A stretch of DNA of 37,866 nt, taken from NCBI GenBank assembly GCA_947626415.1, contig CANQSA010000023.1:1-37866 (forward strand). The letters run 5' to 3'. A model generated the notes under the pieces. That model had not been told where the DNA came from and searched no databases. It saw only the letters and a list, made by a program, of their open reading frames with translations. A program made the translations under genes and the position numbers. Positions 25,519 through 32,690 of this stretch are shown piece by piece (positions within the stretch are counted from its first letter, which is position 1; every line of letters begins with the position of its first letter). The DNA comes from an uncultured Lachnospiraceae bacterium. GTDB taxonomy: Bacteria; Bacillota; Clostridia; Lachnospirales; Lachnospiraceae.

Positions 25519-28500
25519 TTATTTTATGGAATGACAGGATCTTTTTCTTGTCCGGCAGCAGATACAAGCCGCCGCTCCGGCTGCCAAAAGCAGCAGCCAG
25601 AAGAATCCCGAATTCCGGTCACCGGTACCCGGAGCAGGAGTCGCAGCCGGCTGATTGCCGGCAGAGCCTCCGGATGTGCTTCCGGGTTCGGAAGGCTCAT
25701 TTTCTTCAGCCAAAACATACAGGCTGAAGTGGTCAGTCTCAAATACGACAAATCCATCCTCTGCCAGAGAGTCCAATTTTGTTTTAACTCCCTGATCATC
25801 TATATGATATACGACTGTCCGCTCCGGATCATACCCTTCCGGCAGCGGGATCGTAACCTGAACCATCCCGTTGGGCTGTATTTGCGTGTTACCATCCAGC
25901 AGCTTAATATCAAAGATTTCAAACCGACTGGTTTCCAGTGCTTTCGCTACCAGGTCAAACGATGCGCCTTCTTTCACGGACTGCACTTCAAGTCTGCTTC
26001 CGGCCGGGATCACATCTTCATTCGCTGTCAATATAATACCGGTATCCGAATCTTCTGCCGCTTTCGGTACCTTACCATAGGATTCCGGAAATTTGTCAAT
26101 ACCTTCGAAAGAAATCAGTTTCCAGTTTTTCCCTGTCTTTTTAGCAGTAAACTTACATTTAATATGCTGAGATTCATCATTCATATCCAGGTTAGGATCC
26201 TCACCCTCGATCGTCTTGGAAATTTTACAATAAATCTCATATATATTTCCGGATACTGCCTGATAACCGGTAATCTCCGACACCCAAATCGGTCCGCCGC
26301 CTCCGCCGTAAGGCCGAATAAAGCTGTCTTGTTTTGCATCATACTTACCCAGCAGTACCGGCATGTCGATCATTTCTTTCATAGACGGCAGGTTTGCAAA
26401 CAGTTTTTTCGCAAATGCGATCGCCTTTTGATAGGGAATCACATAAACATCTGTGCCGTCCTCTGCCTTTGTCAATTCATAGCCTACAGATATGCCGCTA
26501 TAACAGCAATAAGCAAATGCATCTTCCGGAGACGGAGCTGTCTGAAAGAAATGCGCGTCTGCTTTTTGTCTGCTGGCACCGGGCTTCGCGCCGGACATTT
26601 CCAACTCACAGTCTGCCATATGGATTGCCGAAAGGTAGAGTGATATCATATCGTGCAGTTCTTCCTTAGTGACTGCATCCCCAAATGTATCGTTCTCCGT
26701 TACTGTCTCATTCGGCGGTTCCGGGGTTTCCTCTCCTACATAGGTGATGCCGGCAGCATCATAATCGCTGGTGTAGGTCTTTCCGTCCTTCCGCAGACAG
26801 CGGACAGTAAAGGTATAATTCGTTCCGCTCTCTGCATTTTCCCAGATATAATCGGTTTCTGCTGTATCCGCCAGCTTAACCCATTTTCCATCCTGCTGAT
26901 AGAAGACCCGATATTGGGCTGCACCATATACTTTTTCCCAGGACAGTTTGATTCCTTCATTTACGCTTTCTACTTTGGAAAGTTTCGGCGTATCCCAGGT
27001 GATGGGCTGGAAGGTAATCGGATCTTCATTGCCACTATAACCCTTCCAACCATTAACAAATTCTTCCGCATAGGAACCTTCGATTCCTTTTACGACAAGG
27101 GGAATAAGACGTCCGCTTATCATAAAGACATTTCTAATTTCACATACACTCTCCGGTAAAATAATTTCCGAAAAATACGGTTTCGCCGGCCCAGAAACTA
27201 TACTTTCCCCACAAATTGATTCAAATGCTATTTTCGTAACACCATCCGGAACCCGGAAAGTCGTCTCTGTATTTCCCAAAGCATACCGGATCAATTCCGT
27301 TCCCGCCTTATTATAGAGGTTGCCGTTTATGCTTCTGTAATACCGGTTCTGCTCTGATACTGTCACTTTTTTCAGGTTTCGGCAACAATAAAATGTACCC
27401 TCTCCGATTTTTGTTACACTTGCCGGAATGTATACTTCTTCTAATTTATCAGAGCCACTAAATCCCCCTTTTATCACTTTTAATGTTTTTGGCAGTGACA
27501 CCTTTTGCAGATTTTCACAAAAACGAAATGCATCTCCAATTTCTATTACGCCCTCCGGTATTACAACTTCCGTTAACTCAGGGCACCAGGAAAATGTTCC
27601 ATCACCAATTACCTTTACATCGGCCGGAACCTGTATTTTCCCAAGCATCTTCTCATCATCTGTATCGCATAAGATTCCATTTACAATCAGAAATTTGTCA
27701 GAGGCAAATTGATCGGAAAGCCACAAGGTTCCGTTAAATGCTGAACTTCCGATACTGATTACACTTTCAGGAATGCTGATACTGCTCAACTGACTGCAGC
27801 TATTAAAAGCACTTTCGCCAATACTCGTCACACCATCCGGGATTGTAATTGAAGTCAATCCGCTGCAACCATAAAATGCATAATCCTCTATGTCCGTCAC
27901 ACCTTCTGAAATAATAACCGAAGTCAGAGCGGTACAATAACGAAATGCATCCGATCCAATGGTTCTGATGCTCTCCGGAATGATCACTTTCTTCAGGCCA
28001 TCACAACGTGCAAACGCACTATCTCCGATACGGGTTACTTTCTTTCCTCCCAGTGTAGCCGGAATCTCAACTTCTTGCTCCATTCCGTTATAAGCAGTAA
28101 TCTCTGCGGTTCCGTCTTCTAACGTCGTATATTCATATTTCGGCAGTTTTTTCAATCCGATTATATGACCTTGCAGATTGGATTCATCAAAAGAATCCTG
28201 CTGTTGCAGCGATAATACATAAACAGTGCCCGCCTGCAAGCTGCATTTAAGTTCTTGAAGTCCTTCCTCACTTAGACTATATCCGGACTCCACGATTTCC
28301 CCGGTCTCATCAGAAACCTTCATCCAAACTCTACCCTTGTCAGAATCCCAGGTATCCTCAAACTGTACATAAAAACAATATTTTCCGGATTCATCCGGGA
28401 TAAAGCTGTAATATTCTTCATATTGCAGTTCTGTTTTTTTCTTTTCTTCTCCGGCTGCAATCGGTTCAAAAAGCATTTCTACCGTTACAACATCGGATAT

Positions 28501-28950
28501 GGTATCATCGAGATACTTCCCTGCTATTTTCAGGTTATAGGTGACGCCTTTCTGCAGCACTCCTAAGATCGGGAACAGATATTCAAAAATCCAATCTTCT
28601 CCAAAATGATTATATAATGTTAATGGGCTTCCATCTAAAGCCTGTACTGATATCTCCATATCTCCGCTTTGCCCATAATAGGAAGTATCATCAAATTGGT
28701 ATACAGCAGTTTCCTCCGGTGTGAAATAAAGATTTACTTCTTCCTCCGGTGCAATCGTAATCTGTTTTTCTACTCCTAACACTAATTCATTTTCTGCCGA
28801 ACTCGTATTGGCCTTTGTTGTTTTTTGAATTTGTTCAGCCTTCACTCCCTCTATTCCAGCATCCCCCGGCAGATATCCGCCGACCGGCGTGAAGCTGAAT
28901 GTCAGCGCCAGCGCACAGATCCCTGCTAAGAACCTTCTTCCTTTTCTCAT
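25519..28950 (-). CDS. Large BspA-type LRR surface protein with C-terminal anchor
   Basis: 1143 residues. Signal peptide about residues 1-38. Two beta-sandwich-like domains (about 40-270) resemble pre-peptidase C-terminal domains. LRR_5 repeats follow (about 285-640; units like IGDSAFARCDGLKKVIIPES). Then one fibronectin III domain (about 660-745), a domain of unknown type (about 755-945), and a ZU5-like strand-rich domain (about 960-1075). A Ser/Gly/Pro linker leads to APGTGD, a hydrophobic helix and an Arg/Lys-rich tail, a divergent sortase-type signal. It is likely cell-surface. The ATG at 28950 follows AGGAGG at eight nucleotides; an ATG at 28986 is upstream of that site. Its signal peptide and 5' region are duplicated at the second LRR gene. 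Confidence 0.88.
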   Translation of the reverse strand: MRKGRRFLAGICALALTFSFTPVGGYLPGDAGIEGVKAEQIQKTTKANTSSAENELVLGVEKQITIAPEEEVNLYFTPEETAVYQFDDTSYYGQSGDMEISVQALDGSPLTLYNHFGEDWIFEYLFPILGVLQKGVTYNLKIAGKYLDDTISDVVTVEMLFEPIAAGEEKKKTELQYEEYYSFIPDESGKYCFYVQFEDTWDSDKGRVWMKVSDETGEIVESGYSLSEEGLQELKCSLQAGTVYVLSLQQQDSFDESNLQGHIIGLKKLPKYEYTTLEDGTAEITAYNGMEQEVEIPATLGGKKVTRIGDSAFARCDGLKKVIIPESIRTIGSDAFRYCTALTSVIISEGVTDIEDYAFYGCSGLTSITIPDGVTSIGESAFNSCSQLSSISIPESVISIGSSAFNGTLWLSDQFASDKFLIVNGILCDTDDEKMLGKIQVPADVKVIGDGTFSWCPELTEVVIPEGVIEIGDAFRFCENLQKVSLPKTLKVIKGGFSGSDKLEEVYIPASVTKIGEGTFYCCRNLKKVTVSEQNRYYRSINGNLYNKAGTELIRYALGNTETTFRVPDGVTKIAFESICGESIVSGPAKPYFSEIILPESVCEIRNVFMISGRLIPLVVKGIEGSYAEEFVNGWKGYSGNEDPITFQPITWDTPKLSKVESVNEGIKLSWEKVYGAAQYRVFYQQDGKWVKLADTAETDYIWENAESGTNYTFTVRCLRKDGKTYTSDYDAAGITYVGEETPEPPNETVTENDTFGDAVTKEELHDMISLYLSAIHMADCELEMSGAKPGASRQKADAHFFQTAPSPEDAFAYCCYSGISVGYELTKAEDGTDVYVIPYQKAIAFAKKLFANLPSMKEMIDMPVLLGKYDAKQDSFIRPYGGGGGPIWVSEITGYQAVSGNIYEIYCKISKTIEGEDPNLDMNDESQHIKCKFTAKKTGKNWKLISFEGIDKFPESYGKVPKAAEDSDTGIILTANEDVIPAGSRLEVQSVKEGASFDLVAKALETSRFEIFDIKLLDGNTQIQPNGMVQVTIPLPEGYDPERTVVYHIDDQGVKTKLDSLAEDGFVVFETDHFSLYVLAEENEPSEPGSTSGGSAGNQPAATPAPGTGDRNSGFFWLLLLAAGAAACICCRTRKRSCHSIK

Positions 28951-29180
28951 TGTCACAACCTCCTGTTTTCTCTGATTTCTGTTCAACTTTCCTAAATTTC
29001 AGAAACTGACGTTCTGTTTTCTATCAGATTTTACCACAAGGTATAGCAAATGAGAAGAATTTTCAAATATTACTATATATTTTTCTTTGATTTATTTTTT
29101 CAGCAATGCCTTATTCTCTCTATATTGTTGTAATTTCGTAAAAATATTAAGTTTTTTCAGATTTGTGCATATTACACAAA
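28861..29180 (-). repeat. Duplicated LRR 5' region, copy A
   Basis: About 320 nt covering the signal-peptide codons and about 230 nt upstream of the first LRR gene. It matches 35466-35786 almost base for base, with a few substitutions and one single-base indel. It presumably holds the shared promoter. A weak candidate is TTTGAA..TATACC at about 29047-29074. The 29000-29190 stretch contains no gene. Confidence 0.85.
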
Positions 29181-29188
29181 AACAAAAA

Positions 29189-29245
29189 CCTCCCGGCTCA
29201 CCACATGCGCATACGTTATGCCTCAGATATTTTACCCATACTCTT
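29189..29245. repeat. 57-nt direct repeat, left copy
   Basis: Begins CCTCCCGGCTCACC and ends CCATACTCTT. It matches 29578-29634 at about 52 of 57 positions. Both copies fuse a short internal Rpn segment to an unrelated flank at the same junction. This left copy is a remnant without the following Rpn reading frame. Confidence 0.75.
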
Positions 29246-29254
29246 GATATAACC

Positions 29255-29503
29255 TTATATCTTTTTTCTTTTTAAAATTTTTTCCACTTCTTCTTTATCT
29301 TTTTCTGTCACACGGCTGATTTCTGCAGCGGTCATTCCATTTTGGTGCATCACCCAAATCAAATGTCCTTCTCCCTGACTGATTCCTTGACTGATTCCTT
29401 GACTGATTCCTTGACTGATTCCTTGACTGATTCCCTGACTGATTCCCTGACTGATTCCTGCCGTCCTCGCCTCTTCCATCATCATATCCAATGCCAGACA
29501 CAT
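29255..29503 (-). CDS. Putative orphan Rpn small protein (RpnS-like), 7 repeats
   Basis: 82 residues starting MCLALDMMMEEARTAG. GGAGG (29512-29516) lies eight nucleotides before the ATG at 29503. In E. coli Rpn systems the C-terminal small protein (RpnS) is translated separately and blocks the toxic full-length protein; its helix contains four-residue repeats of variable number. Here the toxic N-terminal part is gone while the small-protein ORF and its ribosome site are intact. Whether it is transcribed is uncertain, as the native promoter is missing. Confidence 0.5.
   Translation of the reverse strand: MCLALDMMMEEARTAGISQGISQGISQGISQGISQGISQGISQGEGHLIWVMHQNGMTAAEISRVTEKDKEEVEKILKRKKI
29374..29457. 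repeat. 12-bp minisatellite, seven units (GISQ-coding)
   Basis: Seven tandem units CCYTGACTGATT encode seven four-residue repeats in the truncated Rpn copy. Unit differences are single C/T changes. The matching array at 35914-35973 has five units, and the copy at 31464 has none. Confidence 0.95.
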
Positions 29504-29577
29504 ATCTACCGCCTCCTTTTCTTTCTTTGCTTCCTCCGGAAACCGGCTGTTCGTATGGCTCTCGATCACGCGGATCG

Positions 29578-29634
29578 CCTCCCGGCTCACCGTATGCACA
29601 TGCGTTATGCCTCAGATATTTTATCCATACTCTT
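29578..29634. repeat. 57-nt direct repeat, right copy
   Basis: Right partner of 29189-29245, offset 389 nt. It ends six nucleotides before the left end of the IS3-family element. Confidence 0.75.
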
Positions 29635-29665
29635 TAAACTGTACCCCTTGTCAAGGACATTTTTT

Positions 29666-30634
29666 TCAATTTGTTCTAGGGAACATACGTTCGTTCTTTC
29701 TTTCGTTCACAATTCCCTTTAGGGGATATATTCCAGTTGTGATATATCCATAATACGCGTTAGGCGACAGCTTTGCCAGCTGCCACTGGTAACGCTCATT
29801 GTTGTAATAGTCCAGCCAGTCGTCAATGATCATTTTGACTTCCCGGTATTTTGTGCATTGGCTGACATCTATCTCGTCTTTCATGTGCCCAAAAAAGCTT
29901 TCCTGTGGGGCATTATCCCAGCAGTTGCCTCTTCTCGACATCGACTGCCTCAGCTCCTTATCGTGTACTAACCGGATAAAGCTGCTGCTTGTATAATGGC
30001 ATCCCTGATCAGAGTGGATCAGGGTCTCCCTTGTCAGTTCGATCCCATGATCCCTCACCAGCTTATGGATTGTCTCCAGTACAAAATCCACTTCCAGGGA
30101 ATCGCTCAGAACATATGACAATATCTGTTTTGTATAGGCATCCAGTACTGTTGAAAGATAGGCAAATGTCCCGTTATACGGAATGTAGGTGATATCGGTC
30201 AGAAGCACTTTCCTTGGGCCGTATTCCGTAAATTTACGATCCAGAAGATTATCTGCAGTATGGTTTGTTTTCAGTGCCATTGCCATCCTTCTGTACGGGT
30301 TTGCTTTCCTGATCGGGCACATCAGCCCATATTTATCCATCAGCCGTCTTATTTTCTTTATGTTCATTACAACAGGGGGATTCCAATGGATCATACACAT
30401 ATAGATGCCCCGCGCTCCTTTGCTGTATCCACGCTGGTTATATGCTTTCAGGATGAGCTCAAAATCCTCCCTGTCCTTCCTTTCCCTTTCTTCCCGGACA
30501 CCTGCGGATTTTACCCACTTATAATATCCGGAGCGGGAAACACCAGCAATCTCACAGAGCATACATACGCTCAGCAGGTTGTCATCCTCCTGCAGCGTTT
30601 TCTGTATTACCTCAAACTTCCACCCTGTTCCCAT
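29666..30634 (-). CDS. IS3-family transposase OrfB (DDE integrase domain)
   Basis: 322 residues. The N-terminal helix-rich segment (LLSVCMLCEIAGVSRSGYYKW) precedes a HTH_21-like region and an rve integrase core. The catalytic triad is visible as the Asp in LTDITYIPY, the Asp in HSDQGCHYTS and the Glu in PQESFFGHMKDE. The C-terminal YNNERYQWQLAKLSP is typical of IS3. The ATG overlaps the orfA stop (TGATG). The frame is also open upstream to a poly-A slippery site in orfA, so the active enzyme is probably an OrfAB fusion. Confidence 0.95.
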   Translation of the reverse strand: MGTGWKFEVIQKTLQEDDNLLSVCMLCEIAGVSRSGYYKWVKSAGVREERERKDREDFELILKAYNQRGYSKGARGIYMCMIHWNPPVVMNIKKIRRLMDKYGLMCPIRKANPYRRMAMALKTNHTADNLLDRKFTEYGPRKVLLTDITYIPYNGTFAYLSTVLDAYTKQILSYVLSDSLEVDFVLETIHKLVRDHGIELTRETLIHSDQGCHYTSSSFIRLVHDKELRQSMSRRGNCWDNAPQESFFGHMKDEIDVSQCTKYREVKMIIDDWLDYYNNERYQWQLAKLSPNAYYGYITTGIYPLKGIVNERKNERMFPRTN

Positions 30635-31059
30635 CAGGATTTCCTCTTTGCTGCATTTTCTGTCCTGACAATTTTTTTTAAAAACTCAACCTCCTGGCGC
30701 AGATACTTTACCTCATTCCACAGATCTTCCAAGGCATCTTTCGATTCTGCAGAGATGCCTTCCGGCACCGACAGCTCCGATTTTTTCCGCCTGCTCCTGT
30801 CTGCCCCTTCCCGGAAACCGTTCCCGCTTTGTGCCTGGCGCTTAATGCTCTGGACAATACTGTCTATCTGTTTCTGCCCAAACATTCCCAGATCATATCC
30901 CAGATCCTGAAGGATCTTCCTTGGCGCAAACCCTGCCTGGTAAGCTGTCCAGAACGCCTCCTTAAACTCGATCGTGAAATAGAGTCTATTTTTTGTTGCT
31001 TTAAACGTATACGGGTTTGCCTTAAGTAATTTCATTTCCTTTGCCGTGTATTCATGCAT
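30634..31059 (-). CDS. IS3-family OrfA (DNA-binding protein)
   Basis: 141 residues. It opens MHEYTAKEMKLLKANPYTF and has a helix-turn-helix region, EFKEAFWTAYQAGFAPRKILQDLGYD. A basic stretch is followed by a leucine-zipper-like coiled coil, KDALEDLWNEVKYLRQEVEFLKKIV. OrfA binds the inverted repeats in this family. GGAGAGG lies five nucleotides before the ATG. Near its 3' end the sequence A-AAA-AAA (in TTA AAA AAA ATT) is a -1 slippery heptamer in the right phase to enter the orfB frame. Confidence 0.92.
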   Translation of the reverse strand: MHEYTAKEMKLLKANPYTFKATKNRLYFTIEFKEAFWTAYQAGFAPRKILQDLGYDLGMFGQKQIDSIVQSIKRQAQSGNGFREGADRSRRKKSELSVPEGISAESKDALEDLWNEVKYLRQEVEFLKKIVRTENAAKRKS

Positions 31060-31107
31060 AGCATCCTCTCCAATCTGTTATTTATTGTATCAAATGCCCT
31101 TGATCCA

Positions 31108-31140
31108 AAAAATACCAGAATGTCCACTTTCGGTATTTTT
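31108..31140. terminator. Terminator-like hairpin upstream of orfA
   Basis: Perfect 9-bp stem AAAAATACC / GGTATTTTT with a 15-nt loop, flanked by A and T tracts. It may shield the transposase from outside transcription. The stem is A/T-rich, so the call is tentative. Confidence 0.4.
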
Positions 31141-31153
31141 ATGCCTCTGTCTG

Positions 31154-31255
31154 CTGTCTGCTTCAGGGGATTTGCTACCTTTCTCCACTGTCTGCTTCAG
31201 GGGATTTGCCACCTTTCTCTACTGTCTGCTTTAAGGGGCTTTTTCCTTTTTGTGC
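31154..31255. repeat. Three 34-bp tandem repeats in the non-coding end of the IS
   Basis: Units begin CTGTCTGCTTCAGGGGATTT at 31154, 31188 and 31222. The first two are almost identical and the third is degenerate. The stretch 31060-31427 has no convincing gene; small ORFs there only track these repeats. Confidence 0.85.
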
Positions 31256-31463
31256 ATGTCTGCCGTCTGGTAAAGAAGCAATTTCCTTCTATGTCCATTC
31301 CTTTGGGTATCTTCCTTTTACAAAGTGTCTGCGGCACGGGATCCGGATAGTTATTTCAGACCTAGCAATTATGTATTATTTTCCCTAGCGGTAATCAACA
31401 TTTCAAGCAATCCCTTTCACTTGCCGTGTCCACCTTATAGGGTACATTATACTTGATATAAAC

Positions 31464-31628
31464 TTACATCTTTTTTCTTTTTAAAATTTTTTCCACTTCT
31501 CCTTTATCTTTCTCTGTCACACGGCTGATCTCTGCAGCTGTCATTCCATTTTGGTGCATCACCCAAATCAACCGACTAACTCCTTCCGCCTTCGCCTCTT
31601 CCATCATCATATCCAATGCCAGACACAT
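31464..31628 (-). CDS. Putative internal small protein (RpnS-like), 0 repeats
   Basis: 54 residues in the same frame as the full-length nuclease, starting MCLALDMMMEEAKAEG. GGAGG (31637-31641) is eight nucleotides before the ATG at 31628. By analogy with E. coli Rpn genes-within-genes this would be the separately translated antitoxin. It is an inference from the internal ribosome site and its retention in all three copies. Confidence 0.5.
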   Translation of the reverse strand: MCLALDMMMEEAKAEGVSRLIWVMHQNGMTAAEISRVTEKDKGEVEKILKRKKM

Positions 31629-32402
31629 ATCGACTGCCTCCTTTTCTTTCTTTGCTTCCTCCGGAAACCGGCTGTTCGTATGGCTCTCGATCACGCGGAT
31701 CGCCTCACGGCTCACCGCATGCGCATGCCGGTCTCTTCGTACCGCCTCTTCCAGCTTCTCCCGGTCCTTCCCGTACCGGAACCACTTAAACACCATCCCT
31801 AAATCCGTTTGGAACAGATCCAGTTCTTCCTCCTTCATCCGGTGCGGGTCGATCAGGTGGATCTTATAATCCTGGATCCACGGTTCTAACCGCCTGTCCC
31901 GGATCTCTAACATCTCCCGCAACCTTACCGGGCCGTCCCACGCCTCCTGCGACAGGTTTAGGACTGCCGTGATCACCGGCAGGATCCGTTCTCCCCGGTG
32001 GATCCCGGACAGGAATTCTTCCGGACCATCTCCGTAGTCGTGTTCCTGCCTGTGCAGCCTCCCGAGGTCCTCCACCTGTTTGGTATAGGACAGGCTGTCA
32101 TACAGCATGTTCCGGACCGGCATAGCGTAATGCGTCTTTGCCTGGGCGTCGATCCCGAGCAGAAGATAGGCTGCCTTTCCGTCCTCCCCGGAGGAGAGCA
32201 CCTTGATCTGGTCCCGGATCCGTTCCAGGGCAAGCCCTTTTCCCGTCTTCCCGTAAGGGGCTGCAAGCTCCACCGGATCCAGCGGGGAAAGCTGCTCCGG
32301 GCGGATCTCCGGTCTGCCCTGGTAGAGCAGCATATTAAAGAGGTCCGCGAACACTGCGCTGTTCCCGATATACTGTTTTGCGTAAATATCCTTTCTGCCC
32401 AT
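31464..32402 (-). CDS. Rpn-family PD-(D/E)XK nuclease / putative transposase (no-repeat copy)
   Basis: 312 residues. The N-terminal half is a PD-(D/E)XK-type nuclease of the Rpn/PDDEXK_2 group. The likely active site is Asp64 (RIRDQIK) and Asp85-x-Gln87 (LLGIDAQAKTHYAMPVRNMLYD), aligning with the SDVL and IEHQS motifs of E. coli RpnA. A helical linker leads to the C-terminal LIWVMHQNGMTAAEISRV domain. This copy lacks the GISQ repeats found in its paralogues (AKAEGVSRLIW instead). TGGAGGAAAACGG precedes the ATG. A consensus promoter lies about 112 nt upstream. Confidence 0.88.
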   Translation of the reverse strand: MGRKDIYAKQYIGNSAVFADLFNMLLYQGRPEIRPEQLSPLDPVELAAPYGKTGKGLALERIRDQIKVLSSGEDGKAAYLLLGIDAQAKTHYAMPVRNMLYDSLSYTKQVEDLGRLHRQEHDYGDGPEEFLSGIHRGERILPVITAVLNLSQEAWDGPVRLREMLEIRDRRLEPWIQDYKIHLIDPHRMKEEELDLFQTDLGMVFKWFRYGKDREKLEEAVRRDRHAHAVSREAIRVIESHTNSRFPEEAKKEKEAVDMCLALDMMMEEAKAEGVSRLIWVMHQNGMTAAEISRVTEKDKGEVEKILKRKKM

Positions 32403-32431
32403 CCGTTTTCCTCCATTATAGCTGATTGTTT

Positions 32432-32449
32432 TATATATTGCAATATATA
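32432..32449. promoter_or_regulatory. 18-bp perfect palindrome before Rpn copy 2
   Basis: TATATATTGCAATATATA, 30 nt upstream of the ATG and within the predicted 5' UTR. It is conserved at 36826-36843. It could be an operator bound by a repressor. TTGCAA within it is also spaced 17 nt from a TATAAT-like sequence that abuts the ribosome site. Confidence 0.5.
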
Positions 32450-32513
32450 CTTTCTTTTTATTGATTTATTATTGGCTCACTTATTATTTTTTATCTTTAC
32501 TGTGTTGTATGCT

Positions 32514-32542
32514 ATTATATCTGTTATATCTCTTTTTGTCAA
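32514..32542 (-). promoter_or_regulatory. Perfect-consensus promoter of Rpn copy 2
   Basis: TTGACA (32537-32542), 17-nt spacer, TATAAT (32514-32519) on the minus strand. Every hexamer base matches the sigma-70/sigma-A consensus. The same promoter stands before the third copy. Confidence 0.85.
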
Positions 32543-32615
32543 TCCCTATTTTATATCATTTTTATAAAATATCTTATTGTGTTGTTTCTCTATCCTCTCC
32601 CGGATTTTTCGCCCA

Positions 32616-32658
32616 CAAAAAAACTGCCGCCGGGTCTGTCTTCTAACCCAAACGGCAG
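32616..32658 (-). terminator. Terminator of the second LRR surface protein gene
   Basis: Minus strand CTGCCG/CGGCAG outer stem with an inner GGGT/ACCC pairing, followed by a T7 run (32617-32623), 33 nt past the stop. A diverged relative lies at 37009-37076. Confidence 0.75.
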
Positions 32659-32690
32659 CTTCTCTCTCCTGTAAAAAACAGGATCCGCTC

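Larger units (their letters stand above)
29255..29599 (-). pseudogene. 5'-truncated Rpn-family nuclease gene (C-terminal remnant)
   Basis: The 114-codon open frame matches the last third of the two complete Rpn copies (EAIRVIESHTNSRFPEEA onward), but homology stops near 29600. The nuclease domain, promoter and original start are lost. What remains is the linker, seven GISQ-type four-residue repeats, and the C-terminal LIWVMHQNGMTAAEISRV segment ending ILKRKKI. It retains the internal ribosome site and ATG that would make a separate small protein (see 29255-29503). The 57-nt repeat and the IS3 element lie immediately upstream. Confidence 0.85.
29640..31446 (-). mobile_element. IS3-family insertion sequence (tentative ends)
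   Basis: Contains orfA and orfB of an IS3-family element. Tentative ends are TGTACCCCTTGTCAAGGACA (29640-29659) and, inverted, TGTCCACCTTATAGGGTACA (31427-31446). The outer seven and inner five bases match as an inverted repeat and the middle does not. No target duplication is visible. At about 1.8 kb it is longer than usual because about 370 nt of non-coding DNA lies between orfA and the right end. The orfA/orfB call is firm, but the boundaries are not. Confidence 0.7.

Noticed and set aside
25192-26643. 483-codon plus-strand ORF
   Set aside because: It lies antisense to the LRR gene and ansA and runs through the hairpin leader and terminator. The composition is Arg/Cys/Phe-rich as in shadow frames.
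29374-29457. Regular short repeats that might suggest a CRISPR array
   Set aside because: Units are 12 bp with no spacers, and they encode an in-frame four-residue protein repeat.
29342-29722. Plus-strand ORF with TDSL repeats opposite the truncated Rpn gene
   Set aside because: It is the antisense reading of the 12-bp minisatellite, with no ribosome site or conserved domain.
29640-31446. Target-site duplication around the IS3 element
   Set aside because: Flanks (TTAAAC on the left, TTATAC on the right) do not give a clean direct repeat, so no duplication is claimed.
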